NCBI RefSeq assembly: GCF_006385685.1
Contig: NZ_VFRP01000012.1
Location: forward strand, 62,001-126,000
Source: Amaricoccus solimangrovi
GTDB taxonomy: Bacteria; Pseudomonadota; Alphaproteobacteria; Rhodobacterales; Rhodobacteraceae
DNA: 64,000 nt
Direction: 5' to 3'
Shown: positions 51,302-63,423 of the stretch, piece by piece
Position numbering within the stretch: position 1 is the stretch's first letter
Layout: every line of letters starts with the position of its first letter
The notes under the pieces: generated by a model
Told to the model about the DNA's origin: nothing
The model's database searches: none
Seen by the model: only the letters and a program-made list of their open reading frames with translations
Position numbers and translations under genes: made by a program

Positions 51302-52156
51302 TCAGCGGATGGCGAAGCGGACCGGGACGGCGATGTCGAGCCGGCTGCCGGGCGGGGGCGGCGGTACGGGGGAGGCGCGGCGGACCATCGCGAGGACTTC
51401 CGCGTCGAGTTCCGCCACGCCGGAGGAGCGCGACAGGCGCGCGCTCAGCACGTTGCCGGCCGGGTCGATCGAGAAGCTGAGCGTCGCCACGCCTTCGTCG
51501 CCGCGGCGGCGCGCGGCCGCCGGATAGCGCTTGCGCCGCTCGAGGTGCGCGAGCAGCCGCGACTGCCACTTCCGCGTGGCGGCGGCCGGGACAGCGGGCT
51601 GTTTCGAGGTCCGCCGCACGGATTCCCGGGGCGGGGTCTTCTTCGGGGGCGCCGGTTCGGCCGCCCGCGGCGTCTCGGCCGGGGGCCGGGGCGGCGGCTT
51701 CGCCGGGAGCACCGCCTCGGCGGTGTCGAGCGCGGGCGGATCGGGCTCGGCCGGGGGGGCGGGCTCGGCCACCTGCCGGGGCGTCTCGTCCCGGGGTGGC
51801 GCCTCCTCAGCGGGGTCGGGAGGCGCGACGGTCTCCACCTCGTCGAGCGCGGTCGGCGGGTCGAGCGGCTCCGTCTCGGCCGGCGGCGCATCGGTCAGGC
51901 TGTCCGAGATCCGGGTCTCCTCGGCGACCGGCGCGACGGGTTCGGGCGCGAGGTCGATCAGCACGGCCTCGGCGGCGGCGGGAGCGTCCGAAAGCGGCTC
52001 CGGGCCGCTCCGCGTCGCCCAGACCGCGACGCCGGCGTGAAGCGCGAGGACGGCCATGCCGGCGGCGGCGTAGGCGCCGGCTTCGCGCAGCGGATGCCGC
52101 GGCCATGCGCGGGTGAGGTCCCCGACGGGAACGGGATGGTCCGGCGCCCCGGTCAT
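51302..52156 (-). CDS. tonB: TonB energy transducer
   Basis: This 284-residue protein has one N-terminal membrane helix ([20 protein letters not shown]), a Pro/Glu-rich periplasmic spacer of about 130 residues, and a C-terminal TonB domain ([20 protein letters not shown], then [20 protein letters not shown]). It transmits the proton motive force from ExbBD to outer-membrane receptors for iron complexes. It overlaps exbD by 4 bp and is last in an exbB-exbD-tonB operon. Confidence 0.93.
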   Translation of the reverse strand: MTGAPDHPVPVGDLTRAWPRHPLREAGAYAAAGMAVLALHAGVAVWATRSGPEPLSDAPAAAEAVLIDLAPEPVAPVAEETRISDSLTDAPPAETEPLDPPTALDEVETVAPPDPAEEAPPRDETPRQVAEPAPPAEPDPPALDTAEAVLPAKPPPRPPAETPRAAEPAPPKKTPPRESVRRTSKQPAVPAAATRKWQSRLLAHLERRKRYPAAARRRGDEGVATLSFSIDPAGNVLSARLSRSSGVAELDAEVLAMVRRASPVPPPPPGSRLDIAVPVRFAIR

Positions 52157-52605
52157 GGAACCTCCGGGGAGGCCGGACCGGAGCGGGCCGTCTCGAGGCC
52201 GACGAGGGCGATCTTCAGATAGCCCGCGTCGCGCAGCAGGTTCATCACCTCCATCAGCTCGCCATAGGGCACCGCCTCGTCGGCGCGCAGGAAGATCCGG
52301 CTTTCCCTGTCCCCGCCCGCGCGGGCGTCGATCGCGGGGCCGAGCGCGGCGCGCGCGACGGTCTCCTCGCCGAGGGCGAGCGTGGCGTCGCGCCGCAGCG
52401 TCACGTAGATCGGCGCGTCCGGCCGCGGCTGGCGCGTGGCGCTCGAGGCGGGAAGGTCGACATTCACGTCGACCGTCGCCAGCGGCGCGGCGACCATGAA
52501 GATGATGAGCAGCACGAGGATCACGTCGATGAAGGGCGTGATGTTGATCTCGTGGTTGACCTCCATCTCGTCCGAGCCGGAGGGACGCCGGATGCCGCCC
52601 GCCAT
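52153..52605 (-). CDS. exbD: Biopolymer transport protein ExbD
   Basis: This 150-residue protein has [20 protein letters not shown], the single transmembrane helix with its functional aspartate, and a periplasmic domain with [19 protein letters not shown]. It forms the proton channel with ExbB to drive TonB. It overlaps tonB by 4 bp and is 3 bp from the exbB stop. Confidence 0.95.
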   Translation of the reverse strand: MAGGIRRPSGSDEMEVNHEINITPFIDVILVLLIIFMVAAPLATVDVNVDLPASSATRQPRPDAPIYVTLRRDATLALGEETVARAALGPAIDARAGGDRESRIFLRADEAVPYGELMEVMNLLRDAGYLKIALVGLETARSGPASPEVP

Positions 52606-52608
52606 GCC

Positions 52609-53535
52609 CTATTCCGCCGCCATGTCGAGAGGGCGCAGCCGCCCGTGGTCGAGATCGCGGCTCACCATCCGCTCGAGATGCGCGGCGATGTCGGCGAGCT
52701 CCTGCCGGTAGCCGGTGATCGCGCGCGCGAAGTGGTTGTAGATGACGACCGCCGGAATGGCGGCGACGAGCCCCATCGCGGTGGCGAGCAGCGCCTCGGC
52801 GATGCCGGGGGCGACCACGGCGAGATTGGTGGTCTCGGCGCGCGAGATGCCGATGAAGGCGTTCATGATGCCCCACACCGTGCCGAACAGGCCGATGAAC
52901 GGGGCGGTGGAGCCGATCGTGGCGAGAAGGCCGGTCCCGCGGGTCGCGCGGCGGCCGGCCTCGGCCTCGATCCGTCCGAGGTGGGAGGCGACGCGTTCCC
53001 GGAGCCCTTCGCCGCCCGCGCGGGGCAGCGCGGCGGCGGAGGCGCGGGATTCCTCCCAGACGGCGCGGACCATCACCGCCACGACGCCGGGGCTGTTCTC
53101 GAAGGCCCGGCGCGCCTGGGCGAGGTCGGGGCGCCCGTCGAGCAGCTTTCGCGCCCGTCGCGCGCGCCGCCGCGCGCCGGCGAGTGCGACCGACTTGACG
53201 AGCCATACCGTCCAGGTGGTCAGCGACGCGAGGAGCAGGCCGACCATCACCGATTTCACGACCGCGTCCGCCGCCATGAACATGCCCCGGGGCGAGAGGT
53301 CGCGGGGCAGGGCCGCCTCGGCGGCCGGGGTTCCGGCCGCGCCGGGCGGGGTGGCCGGTGGCGCGATGCCCTCGGGGAGGGCGGACGGCGCCGGCGCCTG
53401 AGCGGCGGGGACGGCGTCCATGGCGGCGGGCGGGGTTTCCTGCGCCGCCGGGGCAAGCGGAGCGAGCATCAGGAGCACCGCCCCGAGGAGGAGCCTCGCG
53501 CTCCGGTTCCGCCAAAGTCTTCCGTCCGCGCGCAT
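52609..53535 (-). CDS. exbB: Biopolymer transport protein ExbB (with N-terminal signal and spacer)
   Basis: From the ATG at 53535 the product is 308 residues. A cleavable signal ([18 protein letters not shown]) and an Ala/Pro-rich periplasmic stretch precede the three-helix MotA/TolQ/ExbB domain ([20 protein letters not shown], then [20 protein letters not shown] and [19 protein letters not shown]). This extended N-terminus is a known ExbB variant. An upstream frame to 53709 is disfavoured because the signal peptide would be internal. Together with exbD and tonB it forms an iron-uptake energiser. Confidence 0.93.
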   Translation of the reverse strand: MRADGRLWRNRSARLLLGAVLLMLAPLAPAAQETPPAAMDAVPAAQAPAPSALPEGIAPPATPPGAAGTPAAEAALPRDLSPRGMFMAADAVVKSVMVGLLLASLTTWTVWLVKSVALAGARRRARRARKLLDGRPDLAQARRAFENSPGVVAVMVRAVWEESRASAAALPRAGGEGLRERVASHLGRIEAEAGRRATRGTGLLATIGSTAPFIGLFGTVWGIMNAFIGISRAETTNLAVVAPGIAEALLATAMGLVAAIPAVVIYNHFARAITGYRQELADIAAHLERMVSRDLDHGRLRPLDMAAE

Positions 53536-53829
53536 CGCTCGTCCCGCCAGCTGCCAAGGGTTCAAGAAAGGGTGGCTGGCGGAGGCGCGCCCCGCGGGGG
53601 CGGCCGGCTGGCTCGCATCGGGACGGAGGCGCGAAGGCGCGCCGTCCCGGCCCGCCCTTAGCAATGCGCGCGCTTCGGCGCAAGACGGCTCACAAGCCCG
53701 ATAATTCAAGGGCTTGAGCCTAAATCCCTGAAAAGGTGATAAAATCGGTCAGGTCCGCCTCCGCCTGCCCGCGCGCGATTTTCCCGGCGCGGGGTCCGGG
53801 GGTGTCGCGCGTTGGCCGGGGCGGGAGAA
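53536..53829. promoter_or_regulatory. Upstream region of exbB-exbD-tonB
   Basis: This 294-bp gap has an AT-richer core at 53691-53755 with an imperfect inverted repeat (AAGCCC at 53694-53699 and GGGCTT at 53710-53715). It presumably holds the promoter of the TonB operon. A clear Irr, RirA or Fur box was not found by eye. Confidence 0.4.
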
Positions 53830-54153
53830 TCACGTGCCGAAGGTCTCGGCCACGTCGTACATCACCGGCTCGAAGCCCCGGCAGAGCTCGGCGATGCGCC
53901 GGTTGCGGCTCCGCATCTCGTCGGAGCGCAGCATGGCGAGGAAATCCTCCCGCCGCGCCCATTGCGAATAGTTGGCGATCCGGGTCTGCGCGTCGTTCAC
54001 GTGAAGTCCCGCGCCGAGGAAGCCCGGCTGGTGGCGGATGAAGCTCTCGTAGGCGTCGCGCAGCTCCTCGAGCAGGTCGTGGCAGGTGCCCGGGGTCATT
54101 TCGAACGTGGTGATGACCGTTTGCACCGGAGCGTCGCGCGAGATGGTCGGCAT
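53830..54153 (-). CDS. Antibiotic biosynthesis monooxygenase (ABM) family protein
   Basis: This 107-residue ferredoxin-like protein has VQTVITTFEMTPGTCHDLLE and FIRHQPGFLGAGLHVNDAQT followed by IANYSQWARREDFLAML, the ABM pattern. Such proteins include heme-degrading and quinol monooxygenases. Its neighbourhood, the TonB system, makes a heme- or iron-related role possible, but key heme-ligand residues cannot be confirmed. GGAGGAAG precedes the ATG. Confidence 0.8.
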   Translation of the reverse strand: MPTISRDAPVQTVITTFEMTPGTCHDLLEELRDAYESFIRHQPGFLGAGLHVNDAQTRIANYSQWARREDFLAMLRSDEMRSRNRRIAELCRGFEPVMYDVAETFGT

Positions 54154-54273
54154 GGTCTCTTCCTCCCTGAGTGGCGGGGAGGATAGCAGCTTCGCGCGCG
54201 CGGTTCATCCGGCTCGATCAAGGCGCCGTTAACCGGATCCGATGTTTCCTCCTCGGGTTTCGGGAGAGGTGGA

Positions 54274-54969
54274 ATGCGCGCGATCCTGCTCGGTCTGACG
54301 TTGCTCCTGCCCGCGCAAGGCGCGGCCGCGGGGGCCTGGCCCCGCGCGGAGGGGACGACCTTCCTCGCGCTCGGCCAGTCCGCCTCCTCCGGATCCCCGG
54401 CGCTGCTCGCGCCCGACCAGAGCTTCCGCTCGCAAAGCTCGGTCTATGCCGAATACGGGCTGACGGAACGGCTGACGCTCGGCTTCGACGGCGCCTATGG
54501 CTGGGGACCGGAGGCGGATCTGTGGACCGGCCTCGCCTTCCTCCGCTGGCCGGTCGCCACGACGCCGGCGGGCGACCGCTTCGCCCTCGACCTCGGGCTC
54601 GGCCGGCGCGTCGATTCCGAGGAGGGGGCTGATACGCGCGCCCGCCTCGGCCTCGCCTGGGGACGGGGATTCGAGATCGGCCTCGGGCAGGGCTGGATGG
54701 GTGTCGAAAGCTCCGCCGAGCGGCTCGTTCCGGCGAATGACACCGTCTACAAGGCGGATTTCACGATCGGGCTCAGGCCGGATGACGACTGGATGCTGAT
54801 CCTGCAGGTCTGGACCGGGCTCTATCCCCGCGCCGCGCCGCTGGTTCGCCTCGCCCCCTCGGTCGTCCGGCGCCTGGGCGAGCATCTCCATCTCCAGTTC
54901 GGCGCTGATACCACGGTGGCGGGCGACCGGTCCTACGGGGTGAAGCTCGCGACCTGGATCAGCTTCTGA
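54274..54969 (+). CDS. Putative outer-membrane beta-barrel protein
   Basis: This 231-residue protein has a signal peptide (ILLGLTLLLPAQGAAAG), then alternating amphipathic strands such as SSVYAEYGLTERLTLGFDGA and LDLGLGRRVDSEEGADTRAR, ending in an aromatic residue (LATWISF), as required for barrel assembly. No family name is recognised. The start has GGGAGAGGTGG upstream. Its end overlaps the convergent DUF4864 gene by 11 bp. Confidence 0.7.
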   Translation: MRAILLGLTLLLPAQGAAAGAWPRAEGTTFLALGQSASSGSPALLAPDQSFRSQSSVYAEYGLTERLTLGFDGAYGWGPEADLWTGLAFLRWPVATTPAGDRFALDLGLGRRVDSEEGADTRARLGLAWGRGFEIGLGQGWMGVESSAERLVPANDTVYKADFTIGLRPDDDWMLILQVWTGLYPRAAPLVRLAPSVVRRLGEHLHLQFGADTTVAGDRSYGVKLATWISF

Positions 54970-55393
54970 CGGCTTCCGGGGCGGCGCGCGCCTCGGTCGC
55001 GGCGCGGAACTGGATCGCGTTGACCACCCAGCGGTCGCCGTCGCGCACCATCTGCCAGTCGACGAAATGCAGCGCGCCGGCCCCGTCGGTGATCAGCGCC
55101 GATTGCAGCCGCTGGCGCCCCGATTCCGCGATGCCCGCGAACTGCACGGCGCTGTCGGAGCGGAGTTCGGGATGGGCGTCGAGCGTCGCGCGGGCGAAGG
55201 TCCTCGGCCCGCCGCTCTCGCGCCGGGCCTGGCGCGAGACGAGCCTGTCGGCGCCCCGCGCGTCGCCCGCGCGCACGGCGCGCACCAGATCCGAGATGAC
55301 GGCGCGGATCTCCACCGTCTCGTCCGGCGGCGCCTTGCCGCCGCCGAGGCCGAGACTGCCGGCGATCACCGCGATCGTCGCCCTGAAACGCAT
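54959..55393 (-). CDS. DUF4864-type secreted protein
   Basis: This 144-residue protein has a short hydrophobic N-terminus (ATIAVIAGSLGLGGG). The rest has the alpha-plus-beta, NTF2-like pattern of DUF4864 (EIRAVISDLVRAVRAGDARG, then HFVDWQMVRDGDRWVVNAIQ). Function is unknown. It converges on the barrel-like gene with an 11-bp overlap. Confidence 0.65.
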   Translation of the reverse strand: MRFRATIAVIAGSLGLGGGKAPPDETVEIRAVISDLVRAVRAGDARGADRLVSRQARRESGGPRTFARATLDAHPELRSDSAVQFAGIAESGRQRLQSALITDGAGALHFVDWQMVRDGDRWVVNAIQFRAATEARAAPEAVRS

Positions 55394-55470
55394 CGCCTAA
55401 CTCCCCAACCGGGCAGGGGAAATAGGCGCCCCGAACGGGACGCCTGTCAATGCCCGGCGCGGGAGTGTGA

Positions 55471-57051
55471 TCAGGCCGCGAGTTCGCCCGCGAGCGCGGC
55501 GTCGATCAGCGCCACCGTCTCGTCGACGCCGTAGAGCGCGATGAACCCGCCGAAGCGCGGCCCCTGCTCGGCGCCGAGCAGCACCTCGTAGAGCGTGCCG
55601 AACCAGGCGCGGAGCGGGTCATAGCCATGCGTCTTGCCGACCTCGAACACCATGTCCTGCAGCGCGCCGGCCTCCGCCGGCCCCTCCCAGGCCCGCAGTC
55701 GGTCGCGCAGCTCCGAGAGCGCCGCGACGTCGAGCGCGTCGGGGCCGCGGTAGACCTTCGCGGGTTTCACGAAATCCTCGAAATAGCGCACGGCGAAGCC
55801 CGCGGCCTTGTCGAGCGTCGGATGGCTCTCGGGCGTCGCATCGGGCGCGTAGCGCCGGATGAAGCCCCAGAGCACGTCCTTGTCATGGGCGTTCGCCGCG
55901 CTCGCGAGGTTGAGCAGCATCGAGAAGGAGACGACCATGTCATCCGCCGGCGGTTCGCCCTGATGGACGTGCCAGACCGGGTTGGCGATCCGCTGGGCGA
56001 GATCCTGGCCCGGATAGGCGCGAAGCTGCTGGTGATACTCGTCCACCGCCTTCGGGATCACGTCGAAGAACATCCGCTTCGCGGTCTTCGGCTTCTGGAA
56101 CATGAAGTAGCCGAGGCTCTCGGTCGAGGCATAGGTCAGCCATTCGTCGATCGTGAGCCCGTTGCCCTTCGACTTCGAGATCTTCTCGCCGCCCTCGCCG
56201 AGGAAGAGTTCGTAGACGAAATGCTCGGGCTTCCTGCCGCCGAGGATCTCGCAGATCCGGTCGTAGATCGGCGTATTGGTCGAATGGTCCTTGCCGTACA
56301 TCTCGAAATCGACGCCGAGCGCGGCCCAGCGGGCGCCGAAGTCGGGCTTCCACTGCAGCTTAACGTTGCCGCCGGTCACCGGCACGGTCAGCTCGGTGCC
56401 GTCCTCGTCGTCGAAGGTGATCGTGCCGTCCTTCGCGTTCACCTCCTTCAAAGGCACGTAGAGCACCCGGCCCGTCGTGGGCGAGATCGGCAGGAAGATC
56501 GAATAGGTCTTCTGCCGCTCCTCGCGCAGGCTCGCGAGCATCACCTCCATGATCGCGTCGTATTTCTCCGCGGCGCGCAGCAGCACGGCGTCGAACGCGC
56601 CGGAGCGGTAGAACTCCGTCGCCGAATAGAACTCGTATTCGAAGCCGAAGGTGTCGAGGAAGCGGCGGAGCATCGCGTTGTTATGCGCGCCGAAGCTCTC
56701 GTGCGTGCCGAACGGGTCGGGCACCGAGGTCAGCGGGCGCTGCAGGTTCTCGCGCAGCATCTCCTGGTTCGGCACGTTCTCCGGCACCTTCCGCATCCCG
56801 TCGAGATCGTCGGAGAAGCAGATGAGCCGGGTCGGAATGTCCGAGATCGCCTCGAAGGCGCGGCGGATCATCGTCGTGCGCGCGACCTCGCCGAAGGTGC
56901 CGATATGCGGAAGGCCGCTCGGGCCATAGCCGGTCTCGAAGAGGACGTAGCCCTTCTCCGGCGGCGCCTTCTCGTAGCGTTTGGCGAGTTTGCGCGCCTC
57001 CTCGAACGGCCAGGCCTTCGACGTCAGGGCGGCTTCGCGCAACGCGGTCAT
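55471..57051 (-). CDS. lysS: Lysyl-tRNA synthetase, class I
   Basis: This 526-residue class I LysRS has [20 protein letters not shown] (HIGH-like) and [14 protein letters not shown] (KMSKS-like). Class I LysRS is the archaeal-type enzyme also standard in alphaproteobacteria, so it supports the taxonomic guess. It charges tRNA-Lys. Length is normal and the ATG at 57051 is unambiguous. Confidence 0.97.
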   Translation of the reverse strand: MTALREAALTSKAWPFEEARKLAKRYEKAPPEKGYVLFETGYGPSGLPHIGTFGEVARTTMIRRAFEAISDIPTRLICFSDDLDGMRKVPENVPNQEMLRENLQRPLTSVPDPFGTHESFGAHNNAMLRRFLDTFGFEYEFYSATEFYRSGAFDAVLLRAAEKYDAIMEVMLASLREERQKTYSIFLPISPTTGRVLYVPLKEVNAKDGTITFDDEDGTELTVPVTGGNVKLQWKPDFGARWAALGVDFEMYGKDHSTNTPIYDRICEILGGRKPEHFVYELFLGEGGEKISKSKGNGLTIDEWLTYASTESLGYFMFQKPKTAKRMFFDVIPKAVDEYHQQLRAYPGQDLAQRIANPVWHVHQGEPPADDMVVSFSMLLNLASAANAHDKDVLWGFIRRYAPDATPESHPTLDKAAGFAVRYFEDFVKPAKVYRGPDALDVAALSELRDRLRAWEGPAEAGALQDMVFEVGKTHGYDPLRAWFGTLYEVLLGAEQGPRFGGFIALYGVDETVALIDAALAGELAA

Positions 57052-57231
57052 GGGATCGGTCCTCCGAACGGGCGATCAGGTGAACGGAAGCGCCCCCTAT
57101 GCGGAAACGGGGGCTCGCGGTCAAGTCGCGGGGGCGCCGAGGGGGAGGACGGCCGCGCGCGGCACTTGTCGGCGCGCCGCCCGAGCCGGTATACGAGGCG
57201 CGACATCGGCATTCCGGGGCGCGCACAGGAC

Positions 57232-57672
57232 ATGGCAAGCGATTTTCCCACTCCCTCCTTCTCCGCCCAGGACGCGCTCGTCGCCGTGATGATCGGCGTC
57301 TCGGCCTCGGACGAGAACATGACGACGCTCGAACTGCTGTCGATCAGCCGCATGGTCGACACGCTTCCCGTCTTCGAGGGCTACGACCGCGACCGGATCC
57401 GGACGGTGAGCCAGACGGTCTTCGACCTCTTCGCCGAGGAGGACGGGCTCGAGGCGCTGTTCGGGCTCGTGCGCGACGCGCTGCCCCCGGCGCTGCAGGA
57501 GACGGCCTACGCGCTCGCCTGCGACGTGGTCGCGGCGGATCTCCATCCGTTCCAGGCGGAGCTCCGCTTCCTGCTCGAACTGCGCGAGGAGATGAACATC
57601 GACCTGCTGCAGGCGGCGGCGATCGAACACGGCAGCCGCGCGCGTCACAGGCGGCTGCCCTCGGGGATCTGA
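57232..57672 (+). CDS. TerB-like (tellurite resistance/COG3793-type) protein
   Basis: This all-helical protein of 146 residues has the TerB pattern: FSAQDALVAVMIGVSASDEN, MTTLELLSISRMVDTLPVF and LACDVVAADLHPFQAELRFL, the acidic helices that can bind metal. Stand-alone TerB-like proteins of this length are common in Rhodobacterales; a tellurite phenotype should not be assumed. It is divergent from lysS. Confidence 0.8.
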   Translation: MASDFPTPSFSAQDALVAVMIGVSASDENMTTLELLSISRMVDTLPVFEGYDRDRIRTVSQTVFDLFAEEDGLEALFGLVRDALPPALQETAYALACDVVAADLHPFQAELRFLLELREEMNIDLLQAAAIEHGSRARHRRLPSGI

Positions 57673-57677
57673 ACGCC

Positions 57678-58163
57678 TCAGCCGGGCGGCTCGCGCATCT
57701 CCTCGGCCGGAAAGCCGATCGACCGGCGGATGCGCCACGCGCCGTCCGCCTCCCGCGTTAGGATGTCGAGCCGCCGCTCCTGGCTGGTCGTGACCGAACC
57801 CGCGTCCTCGATCCCGAGCGTCCAGACCGCGCGGACCGCGGCGAAATCCCCCGAGGGCGCGATCAGGATCTCCTCGATCTGCGGCGCGTAGGTGACATCG
57901 CGCGCCGGGTCGCCCAGCACCTCGTCGACCCGGTCGCAGGCGGCCGCCTTGTCCGCGTCCGGCAGACCCGGCCAGACGCCCTCGAAATCCCCGGCGTAGA
58001 TCTCGCAGACGCGTCCCGGATCCGCCGCGTTGAAGGCGTCGGCCCAGGTTTCGAGCCGGGCGCGGATCGCGTCCTCCGGCCCCTCGGCCCGGGGCGCCGC
58101 GGCGCTCGCGAGCAGGAGCGCGGCGGCGAGGACGGGCCGCCAGCATGTCCCGGGCATCCTCAT
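57678..58163 (-). CDS. Secreted SnoaL/NTF2-like protein
   Basis: The 161-residue product has a signal peptide (LAAALLLASAAAPRAEG) and a cystatin/NTF2-like domain (RLETWADAFNAADPGRVCEI, then AVWTLGIEDAGSVTTSQERR), as in DUF4440/SnoaL-like proteins. Function is unknown. It overlaps the carboxypeptidase stop by 4 bp, so the two are co-translated. Confidence 0.7.
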   Translation of the reverse strand: MRMPGTCWRPVLAAALLLASAAAPRAEGPEDAIRARLETWADAFNAADPGRVCEIYAGDFEGVWPGLPDADKAAACDRVDEVLGDPARDVTYAPQIEEILIAPSGDFAAVRAVWTLGIEDAGSVTTSQERRLDILTREADGAWRIRRSIGFPAEEMREPPG

Positions 58164-59575
58164 CCCCCGTAAACCTCGACCCAGCGGCGCAGCAGCGCCT
58201 GCTCCTGGCCGCGCGCCCGCTTCGCCCAGGGTTTCGCGCCGGGCGGATTGTCGCGCTGATCGGCGGGAATGCGCGCCCGCGCGGCGGGATCGGCGGCGAA
58301 GATCACGAAGGCGAGCCGGCGCCCGGCCGTCGTCAGGTAGCCGGCGAGAGCGCTGACGAAATCGAGCGTGCCGGTCTTGCAGAGGAGCCGCGCGCGCCCG
58401 GGATCGAACCCCGCCTCTCCCGGCGCCCCGGCGAGCTTGCGTTCGCGCAGCAGGTCGGAGAGCGGACCCTGGGCGCGGATCAGCACGCCCGCCAGATCGG
58501 CGGGCGCGATCCGGGTCGCCTCGGTCAGGCCCGAATGGTTGAGGATCACCGCCTTCTCCAGTCCCAGCGTTCCGCGCGCCCAGTTCTCCATCGCCCCGGC
58601 CGATCGCGCGAGGTCCGGGGCGGCCGCTCCCCGCGCCTGGCTCGCGCGGAGGCCGAGCGTCTCCGCCGTCAGGTTGGTCGAGTGGAACAGCATGCTCCGT
58701 ACCAGATCAACGGCGGGGTCGGAGAGATGTTCCGCCAGCGCCGGCCCGCTCGTCCCGGCGGGCGCCGCGCCCGCCGGCGCGGGTGGCCCGAGCCCCGCGC
58801 CGCCGAGCAGCGTCGAGAAGACGCCGCCCGCGTAGGCGGCGGGTTCGCGCACCGGCAGCCAGAGGCCGCCGCGTCCGGCGAGTTTCGCGCGCGGGATGCG
58901 CCAGACCTCGCCCTCCGGCCCGTCGCCATGCCCGGGGCGGGCGCGGTCGGTGGGGACGACCCTCGGCACGGCGACGGGGGCCTCGAATCTCTCCCCGGGC
59001 GCGCTGACCGACATCCGGCCCCGCGACCAGCTGAGGAAGGCGCGGTTGTAGTTGAGGTTCAGCCCGGAGATCGCGGGGTTGTAGGCGGCGAGCGGCGGCT
59101 GGTCGCGGTCGATCATCTCGATCGCGGGCAGGGCGCCGCTCGCCGTGAAGAGCCGCCGCGCCCCCGACGCGCGGCGCGCCACCTCGCGCGCGAGATCCCC
59201 GAGCGCGTCGGTATCGAGCCCGGGCGCGCCGTCGCCCATCAGGACGAGGTCGCCTCCCGCGCCGATCACGCGCGTGCGGAACCGGTAGCCGGAGCCGAGC
59301 GTGTCGAGGGTGTAGAGCGCGGTCAGGATCTTGACGACCGAGGCGGGCGGGAAACCACGGTCCGCGCGGTGCGCCTCGAGCGGCGCGCCGGTGGCGAGAT
59401 CGACGACGACGAATCCCGTCTCCCGCGCGAGGCCCGACCGGGCGAGGATCGTCTCGGTGCTTTCGGCGCCGGTGGCCGCCCGCCCCGGGGCGGCGCCCGC
59501 GCCGAGCGCGATGGCCGCGAGACCCGCCAGGATGTCCCGGCGGGACGGTCCGGCGGGCCGCGCGGCCGCGCTCAT
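58160..59575 (-). CDS. dacB: D-alanyl-D-alanine carboxypeptidase/endopeptidase (PBP4, S13 family)
   Basis: This 471-residue penicillin-binding protein has a Tat-like signal (SRRDILAGLAAIALG), the SxxK nucleophile in PPASVVKILTALYTLD, an SxN-region NHSGLTEATR and the KTG motif LLCKTGTLDFVSALAGYL. It trims or cleaves peptidoglycan cross-links in the periplasm. The second motif shows an arginine-less, weak SxN match, usual in this subgroup. It is followed by the NTF2-like gene. Confidence 0.9.
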   Translation of the reverse strand: MSAAARPAGPSRRDILAGLAAIALGAGAAPGRAATGAESTETILARSGLARETGFVVVDLATGAPLEAHRADRGFPPASVVKILTALYTLDTLGSGYRFRTRVIGAGGDLVLMGDGAPGLDTDALGDLAREVARRASGARRLFTASGALPAIEMIDRDQPPLAAYNPAISGLNLNYNRAFLSWSRGRMSVSAPGERFEAPVAVPRVVPTDRARPGHGDGPEGEVWRIPRAKLAGRGGLWLPVREPAAYAGGVFSTLLGGAGLGPPAPAGAAPAGTSGPALAEHLSDPAVDLVRSMLFHSTNLTAETLGLRASQARGAAAPDLARSAGAMENWARGTLGLEKAVILNHSGLTEATRIAPADLAGVLIRAQGPLSDLLRERKLAGAPGEAGFDPGRARLLCKTGTLDFVSALAGYLTTAGRRLAFVIFAADPAARARIPADQRDNPPGAKPWAKRARGQEQALLRRWVEVYGG

Positions 59576-59582
59576 CGCCGCC

Positions 59583-60257
59583 TCAGCAGCCGCCGTCGAT
59601 CATCGCCGCGCCATCGGCGTCGAAGCCGGTGAGGCTGAAGTGGCAGCCGTTCGCCTCCTGCTCCTCGCCGACCTTGAGCGTCTGGAGCGACTGGCCGTTG
59701 ACCGCGACCATGGCGCTGCCCGCCGCGCTGTCCGCGGAGGAGAGGAAGACATGCAGCTTGTCGGGCGAGATCACCGCCGTCATGCCCGGCCGCAGCGCGG
59801 TGCCGGTCCCGGCCGGGGCCGCCTGTCCGCCCGCCGGCCCGGAGTCGCCTCCGGACTCGCCCCCGGTCTCGCCCCCTGTCCCGCCCATGCCGCGCATCGA
59901 GGACAGGGCGGAGCGCATTCCGTCCATCTGCGACTTCATCGTCTCGCCGATGCCCGCGCCGAGCTTGTCCACCGCGCCGGAAACCGTCTGGCCGATCCCC
60001 TGGATCTGGCCGCTGAGAGCGGTCAGCGCCTCGTTCTGCGTGGCGTTGAACGCCACGACGGCGGCCTCGACGCCGCCGAGCTTCTGGTCGAGCCCGTCGA
60101 CCTTGCCCGACATCGCCTCGACCTGGGTCGACAGCGCCTCGGTCCGGGCCAGGGCCTCCCGCGCGGTCTCGTCCTCGCCGCCGCTCATCGAATAGCCGAT
60201 GATGATGCCGACGAGCAGCGCGCCCGCGCCGACCACCAGAGAATTGTTCATGTCCAT
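59583..60257 (-). CDS. Membrane-anchored coiled-coil protein of unknown function
   Basis: This 224-residue protein has a transmembrane helix at about residues 7-22 (LVVGAGALLVGIIIGYSM), a coiled-coil with regular heptads to about residue 110, a Gly/Ser/Pro linker, and a C-terminal domain with two cysteines (GCHFSLTGF and DGGC). The family is not recognised. GGAGGGGAG precedes the ATG at 60257. Confidence 0.65.
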   Translation of the reverse strand: MDMNNSLVVGAGALLVGIIIGYSMSGGEDETAREALARTEALSTQVEAMSGKVDGLDQKLGGVEAAVVAFNATQNEALTALSGQIQGIGQTVSGAVDKLGAGIGETMKSQMDGMRSALSSMRGMGGTGGETGGESGGDSGPAGGQAAPAGTGTALRPGMTAVISPDKLHVFLSSADSAAGSAMVAVNGQSLQTLKVGEEQEANGCHFSLTGFDADGAAMIDGGC

Positions 60258-60383
60258 GGGTCGCTCCCCTCCGTGGATATTTCCCGGCCGCGCGTGTTAC
60301 CGGCCGGCCTTGGCGCGCAGGTTAGCCAGCGCGGCGGACGCTGTCCAATGCGCCGCGCGGTCGCGGGCGAGGAAGCTCCGGTC

Positions 60384-60983
60384 TCAGCCCTGCCAGCGGC
60401 CGAGCCGGCGCAACTCGGTGGAGGAGAGGTCGAGCATCCGCCCGCTCAGCAGCGTCCAGGCGGGCGGATCGCGGAAGGGCAGGGTGGCCGCCGCGCCGCG
60501 CGGCAGCCGCCAGCGCGCGAAGCCGCGCGCCACCGGCGAGAGCCCGGCGCGAAGCTGCTCGCCGGGCCGTGCCAGCACGCCGACGGGAACGGTCCCGAGG
60601 ATTTCCTCCCAGCGGTCCCAGCGGTGGAAGCTCCGCAGATTGTCCGCGCCCATGAGCCAGACGAAGCGCGCGCCGGGATAACGCCGGCGCAGACCCGTCA
60701 GCGTCGCCTGGGTGTGCCGGGTGCCGAGCCGCGCCTCGACGTCGGTCACGACGATTCGCGGGTCGCGCGCGATGGCCCGGCAGGCGGCGAGCCGGCGCGG
60801 CATGTCGGCGGGCGCGTTCCGCTTCAGCGGGTTGCCGGGGCTCACCACCCACCAGACCCGGTCGAGCCGGAAGGCGCGGAGCGCCCATTTCGAGATGTGC
60901 AGATGCCCGGCGTGGGGCGGGTCGAAGGAACCGCCCAGCAGGCCGACGCGCAGCCCCGGGGGGGCGACGGGAAATCCCAGCAT
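60384..60983 (-). CDS. nadD: Nicotinate-nucleotide adenylyltransferase
   Basis: NadD adenylates nicotinate mononucleotide in NAD synthesis. The 199-residue protein has the nucleotidyltransferase motif LLGGSFDPPHAGHLHISKWA, WWVVSPGNPLKR, FVWLMGADNLRSFHRW and the C-terminal LDLSSTELRR (ISSTxIR-like). Length and motifs are normal. The start ATG at 60983 is a little upstream of GLRVGLLGGSF, so a slightly shorter form is possible. Confidence 0.95.
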   Translation of the reverse strand: MLGFPVAPPGLRVGLLGGSFDPPHAGHLHISKWALRAFRLDRVWWVVSPGNPLKRNAPADMPRRLAACRAIARDPRIVVTDVEARLGTRHTQATLTGLRRRYPGARFVWLMGADNLRSFHRWDRWEEILGTVPVGVLARPGEQLRAGLSPVARGFARWRLPRGAAATLPFRDPPAWTLLSGRMLDLSSTELRRLGRWQG

Positions 60984-61093
60984 CCGCCCCTCCGCGACGG
61001 TTTCGTGATAGCCGAGCTATCGCGGCGCGGGGCGGGGATTGTCAATGCGTCCGGGGCGCGTCGCGCGGGCTCCCGCGGCGCGCCGCCCGCGGC

Positions 61094-63271
<2,178 letters not shown>

Positions 63272-63423
63272 CGCGGCTGTTCCGATCGTTCCGGGGGTGG
63301 GCCGCGCGGGAAAGGCGGCCTGCTTCCAAACATGGTCGATCCGGCGCGAAGTGCAAGTGCCGCGGGCGGTGGCGGCGGATCGGCGGATTTCCGCCTATAG
63401 TCGATCCCGACATGGGTTGCTAA

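Noticed and set aside
53690-53760. Irr or RirA box upstream of exbB
   Set aside because: AT-rich and partly symmetrical, but no match to TTTAGAA-N3-TTCTAAA or a convincing RirA motif.
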